This document shows, in pieces, positions 57,332 to 64,000 of a DNA stretch of 64,000 nt (position 1 is the stretch's first letter; the number at the start of each line of letters is the position of its first letter). Location of the stretch: positions 1 through 64,000 of the forward strand of contig NZ_JBPOFB010000012.1 in the NCBI RefSeq assembly GCF_051251565.1, given 5' to 3'. The stretch comes from Marivita sp051251565 (GTDB lineage: Bacteria; Pseudomonadota; Alphaproteobacteria; Rhodobacterales; Rhodobacteraceae). The notes under the pieces were generated by a model. That model saw only the letters and a program-made list of their open reading frames with translations. It did no database searches and had not been told where the DNA came from. The translations under genes and the position numbers were made by a program.

Positions 57332-58708
57332 GTGACGTCGTCGGTCGGGCAGGGCCGTCAACCCACATCCGAGCCAACCGCGCGCACTGTGTTCGCGCTG
57401 GCGTGGCCGATGACAATCAAGGCGATCATGCTGCATGGCACGGTTGTGATCGACGCCTATCTGGTGTCCTCGCTGGGCGAAACATCGCTGGCGGCGATGG
57501 GGCTGGCAGCTGCGATTGCGGGGTTTGTGCTGGGCGGCATCCTCGCGTTTTCGAACGCTATGCAGATCCGCACCGCACAGGCCTTTGGCACGGCTGATCC
57601 CGTCTTTCTCAAATCGGTGCTGTCAGCGGGTTTGATGATCAGCCTTGCCGTCGGATTTGTCGGTCTTGCGCTGATCTCGCTGTTTGGCGGAACGCTGATT
57701 GCCGCGATGGCGCCAAACGCAGAGGTGGCGGAACTTGCCACATCGTACCTGACTGTCTTTTCGCTGGTGATCCTTGGTGAGGCGATCGGCCAATGTCTGT
57801 CGAGCTATTTCAATGGCTGTGGCCGAACCAAGCTGCCGCTTTACAGCTTTTGCCTCTCGGTGCCTGTCAATGTCACGTCGAGCATCATTCTTATCCACGG
57901 GTATTTCGGATTGCCTGCGTTTAGTGTGACCGGGGCCGCGATGGGCAGTGCACTTGCGGTGTTCGTGCAGGTGGGGTTTCTGATCTGGCGTCTTGTGCGG
58001 CTTGATGGCTACCTTCGGCGCGTCGTGGGCTGGCGCAATGGAACATTCGGACCAACACTCAAGCGGCACATGGCGTTTTCGCTGCCCATTGCGGCCACCT
58101 TTATCAGTGCCACGTTCTCAACCCATATCTGCATGCTGATCTATGCACAGCTGAGCCTTAATGAATTCGCCGCGATGACCTTGATTGCGCCGTGGATCAT
58201 GGTGGCGGGCACGGTGGGGATGCAATGGGCGCAAGCGTCCGGCATCATCGTGGCGCAGCTTTTGGGGCAGGACCATAGCGAAGAAGCCCTAGACCGCTTT
58301 CTGAGCAGTGCGTGGCGCGGGGCTTTTGTGGCGGCGGGCGGCGTTGCTGCGATTTATGGCGTGGTGTGCCTGTCGGCCAGCGTGCTCTATGCTGATCTGA
58401 ATATTGAGACGCAGACCATTCTGTTTGGTTTTTTGCCGCTCTTGCTGGTCTTGCCGTTCCCGAAAGGATCGAATGCCATTTGCGGGAACACGCTGCGTGC
58501 CAGCGGGGATACGATCTATGTCATGCACGTCTTTGTGTGGTCACAATGGCTGTTTCGGGTTCCGGCAACGGCGTTTGCCGTGATTACCTTCGATTTGTCC
58601 GCATTCTGGGTTTTGTCGATTGCACTTTGGGAAGAACTGCTCAAGTTTCCTGCATTCCACACACGGCTTTATCGCGGCGACTGGAAACGCGCGAAAATCG
58701 CCGAGTGA
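57332..58708 (+). CDS. MATE-family efflux transporter
   Basis: 458 residues with about 12 helices, from a GTG at 57332; the next in-frame start, ATG 57410, falls inside the first helix, so the GTG is preferred despite a weak ribosome site. MATE hallmarks are TVVIDAYLVSSLGETSLAAMGLA and the mid-protein loop SYFNGCGRTKLPL. These antiporters export cationic drugs or metabolites with Na+ or H+. It sits between the uronate regulator and kduI on the same strand, an odd place for a drug pump; a metabolite-export role is possible. Confidence 0.87.
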   Translation: MTSSVGQGRQPTSEPTARTVFALAWPMTIKAIMLHGTVVIDAYLVSSLGETSLAAMGLAAAIAGFVLGGILAFSNAMQIRTAQAFGTADPVFLKSVLSAGLMISLAVGFVGLALISLFGGTLIAAMAPNAEVAELATSYLTVFSLVILGEAIGQCLSSYFNGCGRTKLPLYSFCLSVPVNVTSSIILIHGYFGLPAFSVTGAAMGSALAVFVQVGFLIWRLVRLDGYLRRVVGWRNGTFGPTLKRHMAFSLPIAATFISATFSTHICMLIYAQLSLNEFAAMTLIAPWIMVAGTVGMQWAQASGIIVAQLLGQDHSEEALDRFLSSAWRGAFVAAGGVAAIYGVVCLSASVLYADLNIETQTILFGFLPLLLVLPFPKGSNAICGNTLRASGDTIYVMHVFVWSQWLFRVPATAFAVITFDLSAFWVLSIALWEELLKFPAFHTRLYRGDWKRAKIAE

Positions 58709-58748
58709 TGAGACGGTAGAACCGCCATGCGATCCAAGGGAGGACATA

Positions 58749-59576
58749 ATGCTAAAGACCGAACTGCGCCGCGCGATTGATCCGCGCCATGCCAAGACAA
58801 TGGATACGACGGAATTGCGGGCGGACTTTCTGATTGAAGACCTGTTTCAGCCGGACACAGTCAAGCTGACCTATTCGCAATATGACCGGATGATCGTGGG
58901 CGGCGCTGTGCCGTCAGCGGGGCCTTTGACGCTTGATGCGGTTGCGGAAACCGGCACGGCGTCCTGGCTGGATCGGCGCGAGGCGGTGTTCGTCAACATT
59001 GGCACCACGGGCGCTGTGCAGGCGGGGGGCGAAACCTACGAACTGGCGCGCGGAGACATGCTCTATCTTGGTATGGGGTCGGGCCCGGTGACTGTAACGG
59101 GTACAGACGCGCGGTTCTACATCGTATCAGCCCCGGCGCACCGGCACATCCCGGCGCGGCGTGTCACCATCGCGGATGCGGCCCAAGTGCCGTTGGGCGC
59201 ACGGGAGACTGCAAATGAACGAGTGGTTTACCAGTTTGTGCATCCTTTGGTCATGGAAACCTGCCAGATTGTCATGGGTATGACCAAACTGGCAACCGGG
59301 TCGATCTGGAACACGATGCCAACGCACACCCATGAACGGCGCTCTGAGGCGTATCTGTATATCGACCTGCCCAGCGATCAGCACGTTGTGCACCTGATGG
59401 GCGAACCTGACGAGACCCGTCACATGATCCTGCGCAACGAACAGGCGGTGCTGTCGCCGCCTTGGTCGATCCATTCGGGGGCGGGCACAACTGCCTACAG
59501 CTTTATCTGGGCGATGGCAGGCGACAATGTCGATTACACGGACATGGACATGGTGGCGATGGAGGATCTGCGATGA
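58749..59576 (+). CDS. kduI: 5-Dehydro-4-deoxy-D-glucuronate isomerase
   Basis: 275 residues from the ATG at 58749 (MLKTELRRAIDPRHAKTMDT), which follows GGGAGGA. KduI is a bicupin zinc enzyme converting DKI (5-keto-4-deoxyuronate) to DKII. Zinc ligands His193, His195, Glu200 (PTHTHERRSEAY) and His242 (PWSIHSGAG) match those of E. coli KduI at three residues' offset. The stop overlaps the kduD start by ATGA. Confidence 0.95.
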   Translation: MLKTELRRAIDPRHAKTMDTTELRADFLIEDLFQPDTVKLTYSQYDRMIVGGAVPSAGPLTLDAVAETGTASWLDRREAVFVNIGTTGAVQAGGETYELARGDMLYLGMGSGPVTVTGTDARFYIVSAPAHRHIPARRVTIADAAQVPLGARETANERVVYQFVHPLVMETCQIVMGMTKLATGSIWNTMPTHTHERRSEAYLYIDLPSDQHVVHLMGEPDETRHMILRNEQAVLSPPWSIHSGAGTTAYSFIWAMAGDNVDYTDMDMVAMEDLR

Positions 59577-60328
59577 GCCGGTTTTCCCTTGAGGGCACAC
59601 GGTCCTTCGTGACCGGGGCCAATACCGGCATCGGTCAGGCCATCGCGGTCGATCTGGCGCAGCAGGGCAGCCACGTGATTGCTGTGGGTCGGTCGTCGAT
59701 GGACGACACCCTGACCGCGATCCGCGCCTCGGGCGGCACAGCAGATGCGTTGATGGCCGATCTTGGCACCGTGGCGCAGGCCACTGCTGCGTTTGACGCG
59801 GCCCTTGCGCAATTTGGGCCGATCGACATTCTGGTCAATAATGCTGGCATCATCCGGCGCGCCGACAGTCTTGATTTCTCGGAAGAGGATTGGGACGCGG
59901 TGATGGATATCAACCTCAAAGTGGTGTTCTTTTTGTCCCAGGCATTTGCCCGCGCGCGCATCGCGGCGGGGCAGGGCGGCAGCATCATAAACATTGCATC
60001 GCTTTTGTCGTTTCAGGGCGGCATCCGTATTCCGTCCTACACCGCCGCCAAAAGTGGGGTGGCGGGCCTGACCAAGACGCTGTCAAACGAATGGTCCAGC
60101 CAAGGCATCACCGTGAACGCGGTCGCGCCTGGTTATGTGGTCAGCAACAACACAGAAGCGTTGCGCGCCGATCCCGAACGCAACGCCGCCATTCTGGAGC
60201 GTATCCCCGTAGGCAGGTGGGGCCAGCCCGAGGACATCGCCGGTGCCGTGACCTTTCTTGCGTCGCCCGCGGCGCGGTTTGTCACCGGGGTGACCCTGCC
60301 TGTCGATGGCGGGTGGCTGGGGCGGTAG
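59573..60328 (+). CDS. kduD: 2-Dehydro-3-deoxy-D-gluconate 5-dehydrogenase
   Basis: 251-residue SDR, coupled to kduI by ATGA. Cofactor motif TGANTGIGQAIA (about 14-25), NNAG, catalytic Ser in NIASLLSFQG, and Tyr-Lys in SYTAAKSG. The segment IRIPSYTAAKSGVAGLTK is characteristic of KduD. It reduces DKII to KDG, joining KduI to the KDG pool phosphorylated by KdgK. No gene continues on this strand; the following gene is convergent. Confidence 0.93.
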   Translation: MSRFSLEGTRSFVTGANTGIGQAIAVDLAQQGSHVIAVGRSSMDDTLTAIRASGGTADALMADLGTVAQATAAFDAALAQFGPIDILVNNAGIIRRADSLDFSEEDWDAVMDINLKVVFFLSQAFARARIAAGQGGSIINIASLLSFQGGIRIPSYTAAKSGVAGLTKTLSNEWSSQGITVNAVAPGYVVSNNTEALRADPERNAAILERIPVGRWGQPEDIAGAVTFLASPAARFVTGVTLPVDGGWLGR

Positions 60329-60334
60329 CCGCTC

Positions 60335-61561
60335 CTAGTAGTTCCACATCGTTCCGTCCTGAAGCCGCACCACAGGGTGGCTTCCGGGGGCGTAGCTGTA
60401 GCGCGCGGCTTCGGATTCGTCGAAATCGACACCGAGGCCGGGCGCATCGCTCACATACATCATGCCAGTCTCCATCCGGTGCTCGGAGGGGAACAGGGCG
60501 TCACATTCGGGTGTGCCCAAAACCAGATATTCCTGAACGCCAAAGTTCGGGGCCCAGGCATTCAGGTGGTGATGCGCGGCCATCGAAATCGGCGAATGGC
60601 TGGGCGCGCCGTGAAATCCGGTGCGGATGTGGTGCAACCCGGCGAGATCAATGATGCGTTTCACGTGGGTGATGCCGCCCGCATAGGTCACTGCGACACG
60701 GATGAAGTCGATCAGTTCTTGTTCGATCAACCGGTTGCAGTCCCAGATCGAATTGAACACTTCGCCGATGGCGATGGGCGTGGTGGAATGCTGGCGGATC
60801 AAACGCAGCGCGTCCTGGTCGTCGGCGGGGGTCGGGTCTTCCAGCCAGTACAAACGCACAGGTTCAACCGCCTTGGCAAACTCGGCCGCCTCACGCGGCA
60901 AAAGGCGGTGATGCACATCGTGCAGGATATGCAGATCCTGGCCAAACCTGTCGCGGATTGCAGCCAGGGCCGTGGGCATGAAGCGCATGTATTTGTCGCT
61001 GTCCCAGACCTCGACCTTGGGCTGAATGCCGGTGTAGTCGGTGATATAATTCCGGGTATCGCCCTTTGTTTCCGGCACTGCATAGCTGGCCGTGGGCATG
61101 CCGGGAATGCCGCATTGCACCCGAACCGCCTTGTAGCCCGCCTCTACATAGTGGGCGATCGAGTCCATCAGGTCGTCTAGATCGGACCCGGTGGCATGGG
61201 CATAGACCATCGCGCCATCGCGGCTTTTGCCACCAAAAAGCTGGTAGAGCGGCATGTTGGCCAGTTTGCCCTTGATGTCCCAAAGCGCCATATCGATCGC
61301 ACCATAGGCCGCCATGGCAATAGGGCCGCGCCGGAAATAGGCCCCGCGATAGAAAAACTGCCAGATGTCTTCGGTGTTGCGGGGATCCTTGCCGATCAGG
61401 TTCGGGATCAGATGGGTCTCAAGATAATGTGCAGGAAGGGTTTCGCGGTTGTTCAGTGTCGCATCGCCAAGCCCGTAGACACCCTGATCCGTCATGATCT
61501 TGAGCGTGACATAGTTCTTCTTTGGCCCGCCGACAAAGACCTTGGCATCGGTGATTTTCAT
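60335..61561 (-). CDS. manD: D-mannonate dehydratase (enolase superfamily, ManD)
   Basis: 408 residues, the size of ManD/RspA proteins. It dehydrates D-mannonate to KDG. Metal ligands and catalytic residues are Asp215 and His217 (ILHDVHHRLL), Glu241 (YWLEDPTP), Glu267 (AIGEVFNS) and His317 (GFHGAPSHSP). The C-terminal segment APGLGVDFDE is typical. It lies 15 bases after the Gfo/Idh gene and converges on kduD. D-gluconate-specific RspA members share the fold, so the substrate is likely, not certain. Confidence 0.9.
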   Translation of the reverse strand: MKITDAKVFVGGPKKNYVTLKIMTDQGVYGLGDATLNNRETLPAHYLETHLIPNLIGKDPRNTEDIWQFFYRGAYFRRGPIAMAAYGAIDMALWDIKGKLANMPLYQLFGGKSRDGAMVYAHATGSDLDDLMDSIAHYVEAGYKAVRVQCGIPGMPTASYAVPETKGDTRNYITDYTGIQPKVEVWDSDKYMRFMPTALAAIRDRFGQDLHILHDVHHRLLPREAAEFAKAVEPVRLYWLEDPTPADDQDALRLIRQHSTTPIAIGEVFNSIWDCNRLIEQELIDFIRVAVTYAGGITHVKRIIDLAGLHHIRTGFHGAPSHSPISMAAHHHLNAWAPNFGVQEYLVLGTPECDALFPSEHRMETGMMYVSDAPGLGVDFDESEAARYSYAPGSHPVVRLQDGTMWNY

Positions 61562-61576
61562 GACATGTGCTCCTGT

Positions 61577-62716
61577 TCAGTCCAGTTGCGGCGCCGGGCT
61601 CCACGGGGTGCTGTGGCGGACAAGGTCAATGATCTGCTGGTATTGCCGACCCTCCCGGAAGGTTGGGTAGGGGGTAACGGGGGTGCCTTGGATGTCGGCT
61701 ACAAAATCACGCGCCAGTATGTGCCAGCATTGTTCAGTCTCACCGGTGACCTCGGGCATGCTTGAGGCGATGTCGCCCGGCAAGGGCAGAGCGCGCCACG
61801 TCTTGTCGGGTCCAAAGTGATGCAACTGACCGCTGCCGTAATGCCCTTCGAGGTAAATCGCCCCGGTGGTGCCGTAGAACACAATATGATCCTCGTGGAA
61901 GCGGGGCACCAGCCCGCCATGTTTGAACAAAACCGATACGGGCCGGTCCGCGAGCGGAGTGTCGATCTGCGCCATCAACGTGTACGACCACTCCACGTTG
62001 CTTTCGCCCCAATCAAGCGTTGGGTCGTTCAGGTCATCGGGTATGAAGTCGCGGCGTTTGGTAAAGTTGTGCACGCCAGTGACAATGGGCGCGCGGCCAA
62101 GATCGTCGCGCACCTCTCCGGCAAGCTGTATGATCTTGTCGCCAAGCACGGATGTGACAATCGACAACGTGTGCGTGAAGTTGTTGTTGAGCCGCCCGCC
62201 ACCGTCTTCCTTGCGATGTGACCAGCCAAAGGGAATCTCACGCTCCAGATTGAAATGCGACATGCATTCAACCTCTGTCGGAGCCCCAATGGCCCCGTCC
62301 CTGACCAGCCGTGCGGCGTGCTGAACGCTTGGGGTATAACGAAAACTGGCGGCGTAGGCCGTTTTGACACCGGCCGTGCAGGCAAGCTCGTACAACTCTG
62401 ACGCGGTTGCACCGCTATCTGTCATCGGTTTGTCGCAAAACACATGGCAGCCATGGGCGATGGCCTGCTTGATCGGTGCGTAATGTGCCCCACCCGGCGT
62501 GGCGATGGACACGATATCGGGTTGGCACGCGTTTAGCGCAGCCTCCCAATCCGTGCTGCAATAGGGAGTGCCCAGCCGCTCGGCAACATCCCGGACCACG
62601 GACCCGGTGCGGCCCACCAGCCCCACCACCTGCGCCCCGGCTGCCCGAAACGCAGCCGCATGCCCTTCGCCGGCGAAGCCCGTACCGTAAACCAAGACCT
62701 TAAGCGCGTCTCCCAT
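61577..62716 (-). CDS. Gfo/Idh/MocA-family oxidoreductase
   Basis: 379 residues from ATG 62714-62716, five bases after GGAGAG; a GTG at 62719 would add one residue. The N-terminal Rossmann loop VYGTGFAGEGHAAAFRAAG, then HVFCDKPMTDSG with the family's catalytic Lys, and NFTHTLSIVTSVLGD in the C-terminal domain. It leads the two-gene unit with manD and has its own TGGTATACCA-like site upstream. A role reducing a keto-uronate such as fructuronate to mannonate is attractive, since uxuB is absent, but is not shown. Confidence 0.82.
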   Translation of the reverse strand: MGDALKVLVYGTGFAGEGHAAAFRAAGAQVVGLVGRTGSVVRDVAERLGTPYCSTDWEAALNACQPDIVSIATPGGAHYAPIKQAIAHGCHVFCDKPMTDSGATASELYELACTAGVKTAYAASFRYTPSVQHAARLVRDGAIGAPTEVECMSHFNLEREIPFGWSHRKEDGGGRLNNNFTHTLSIVTSVLGDKIIQLAGEVRDDLGRAPIVTGVHNFTKRRDFIPDDLNDPTLDWGESNVEWSYTLMAQIDTPLADRPVSVLFKHGGLVPRFHEDHIVFYGTTGAIYLEGHYGSGQLHHFGPDKTWRALPLPGDIASSMPEVTGETEQCWHILARDFVADIQGTPVTPYPTFREGRQYQQIIDLVRHSTPWSPAPQLD

Positions 62717-62737
62717 CACGTCTCTCCCGTTTGTTGA

Positions 62738-62749
62738 CTAGTATACTAG
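62738..62749. promoter_or_regulatory. Uronate GntR operator upstream of the Gfo/Idh-manD unit
   Basis: CTAGTATACTAG is a perfect 12-base palindrome, matching the first operator near 56500 (CTGGTATACTAG) in 11 of 12 bases. It lies 22 bases before the start codon, consistent with repression by the locus GntR protein. Confidence 0.65.
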
Positions 62750-63379
62750 ATTGCCGTTTGGCGTTTGGCAATCACCCTGGAGCAAGGAGCACGACAAAAG
62801 CGTTCCGCGCATCAAGCGCACTTCGTCCCGCAAGACGATTGCTCGCAGATGTCTTCGGGTGGTTCTGATCTGGAAAATGGTGCCCCACACGTACCCACAT
62901 TAATTCCGCAGAATTATGAAAATATGATGTAATTATCACAGGAAATCAATCGATACCCCCAATAATACCCCCAGAAGCTATGTCTTGCCTGTCTTGCGGA
63001 GAAGTTGATCCGGTTTTCATTCATGGTTTTTAGCTTGAAACTTACCCACTGGTGTTCAGAGTCTGACAAAAATACCCGATGGATACAGAGTATCGGACAC
63101 CACGCTCACATGCCTCAACAAAGTCATCAGATCTCGGATCAGAGTCTGAACTGACCACGATGGCGCAGTTCCCGTTCGCAGAGGCAGCGAGGCGCACCTT
63201 GTTGCGACCGGCCCAAACCTGACGTTCGACCGGTAACAGGATCGCTGCCGTTCAGCTCGTCAAAGCGGACATTGGCTGAGCGTGTGCCCTCGCAGGCCTG
63301 AAGAGAGATTTACGGTCTGTTCCTCAAGCAGGCTCAGACGGGATGCGTGGTGTGTCGTCCGGCATCGCACTCCACAAAG
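62750..63379. other. 630-base region without a clear gene
   Basis: No convincing complete gene is visible. The stretch is more A/T-rich than the rest of the window from about 62900 on. It contains two GATACCCCC/AATACCCCC motifs (62952-62973; GGGGGTAT on the minus strand) of the kind seen near alphaproteobacterial integrases, and a possible gene remnant at 63042-63251. It probably marks the start of an accessory region. Confidence 0.4.
63042..63251 (-). pseudogene. Possible gene remnant, family unknown
   Basis: A minus-strand frame reads ERQVWAGRNKVRLAASANG and then NCAIVVSSDSDPRSDDF, ending ...GYFCQTLNTSG at a stop (63042-63044), and has protein-like composition but no usable start. A neighbouring frame upstream (about 63230-63320, CEGTRSANVRFDELNGSDPV) also looks protein-like, as if a frameshift separated them. 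I do not recognise the family; chance open frames remain possible. Confidence 0.22.
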
Positions 63380-63889
63380 CTATTCCTTGAGCAACCGATA
63401 CAGAGGCGCGCCTCCGAAACTAAAGAGCTGAACCGTATGCTCTCCCTTCACGCGAAAAACCACCCAAGCCATTGCAGTAGTGACGGTCGTTGCACTTGGC
63501 GCGCCCAGAAAAAAGCCATCACCACAATCAGACGGCGAAACTGGAACGAAAGCTCGATATCCACCACCCTCTAAGTCCTCAAGGTCGATCTCTGAAAACT
63601 TCCCGATACAGTTTGCATAGTGAGAACCCGCAGCTGAGAATTCATACTGGAAATCGACCGCAACTGTTTTTCCCACATTCTCATCCAAGAAGGTTTCCAA
63701 ATCTGAGTTCGCTTGTAGACAGGTTCGGCTTGGCGTAGAGCAGATTACTTCTCCAACAAAGCTAGCGTCGCCCGGCGACACAAATTCCGCAATCAGATTG
63801 CGTAAATCTGAAATGCTGACAATGGCCCCAGCAACTCCACCAAGAAGTGTCAGAAACAACAATGGTTTCCAATTCTGCAATTTTTCCAT
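63380..63889 (-). CDS. Hypothetical membrane-anchored protein
   Basis: 169 residues from ATG 63887-63889 (MEKLQNWKPLLFLTLLGGVAGAIVSI); longer in-frame starts up to 63973 exist, but the composition before this Met is not protein-like and no strong ribosome site is seen for any start. One N-terminal helix (about 9-26) is followed by a soluble domain with five cysteines (CSTPSRTC, NCIGKF, SDCGDGF), probably periplasmic. I recognise no family. Codon use is less GC-biased than in neighbouring operons, consistent with transfer. Confidence 0.55.
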   Translation of the reverse strand: MEKLQNWKPLLFLTLLGGVAGAIVSISDLRNLIAEFVSPGDASFVGEVICSTPSRTCLQANSDLETFLDENVGKTVAVDFQYEFSAAGSHYANCIGKFSEIDLEDLEGGGYRAFVPVSPSDCGDGFFLGAPSATTVTTAMAWVVFRVKGEHTVQLFSFGGAPLYRLLKE

Positions 63890-64000
63890 ACTCAACTGAC
63901 CAAACCGTCTCCACGCATCGCCGCTGCTCCCTTGCAGCATGCATGTTTGCTCGCCCCAAATCCAGCACACCAAGGCCTGCTTAGCCAGAAAACACGCTTG

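Noticed and set aside
1..64000. tRNA, rRNA, CRISPR or insertion sequence
   Set aside because: No cloverleaf-like sequence, regularly spaced repeat array or transposase was seen on either strand; a covariance-model scan would settle the tRNA question.

Overview
The window is a GC-rich bacterial chromosome segment that reads as an alphaproteobacterium of the Rhodobacteraceae/Roseobacter group. The signs are dense solute-transport operons (ABC, TRAP and TTT systems), two ScfR/RamB-type XRE regulators, a choXWV/betIBA choline locus with a GTG-started betI, a BLH/YeeE/YedE sulfur cassette, a dehydrogenase-SelD fusion, and a short intergenic repeat of the kind I recall between genes of this family. 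I see no tRNA, rRNA, CRISPR array or intact insertion sequence.

Left part (1-13.8 kb). The start of acetyl-CoA synthetase and a Liv-type ABC transporter (minus strand) face an ScfR-type regulator. Next come a single-domain response regulator, a two-helix membrane protein and an SLC5-type transporter/histidine kinase hybrid, joined by ATGA overlaps. This looks like sensing and uptake of a small carboxylate feeding acyl-CoA. A stand-alone FliM/FliN-like protein follows, then a convergent four-gene sulfur operon: MBL-fold BLH/persulfide dioxygenase-like protein, two YeeE/YedE permease halves and a DUF442 phosphatase/sulfurtransferase-like protein.

Middle part (13.8-46.6 kb). Choline uptake (choXWV) diverges from betI-betB-betA, which oxidises choline to glycine betaine, with a palindromic BetI box between them. 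A pqiA-pqiA-pqiB-pqiC envelope lipid-transport operon and a selenium pair (mnmH and a dehydrogenase-selD fusion) follow. A second ScfR-type regulator diverges from tctC-tctB-tctA and an acyl-CoA ligase. Then come panE-like reductase, a RidA protein, a TRAP transporter with unusual insertions, and a GntR-regulated peptide-type ABC operon with a DUF1028 protein. That operon holds a fused permease-ATPase and an antisense OB-fold gene.

Right part (46.6-62.7 kb). This is a complete-looking oligouronide utilisation locus. It has an ABC importer (AlgQ-like binding protein, two permeases, UgpC-type ATPase), an intracellular PL15-type exo-oligouronide lyase, KdgF, an SDR likely reducing DEH, KDG kinase and an RraA-like putative aldolase. 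On the other side of a GntR/FCD regulator lie a MATE exporter, KduI, KduD, D-mannonate dehydratase and a Gfo/Idh dehydrogenase. Three TGGTATACCA-like palindromes suggest one regulon funnelling uronates to 2-keto-3-deoxygluconate. KDPG aldolase, uronate isomerase and a recognisable fructuronate reductase are not in the window.

Right edge (62.75-64 kb). This stretch is visibly more A/T-rich. It has tandem GGGGGTAT motifs, a possible gene remnant and one unknown membrane-anchored protein, so it may be the edge of an accessory region.
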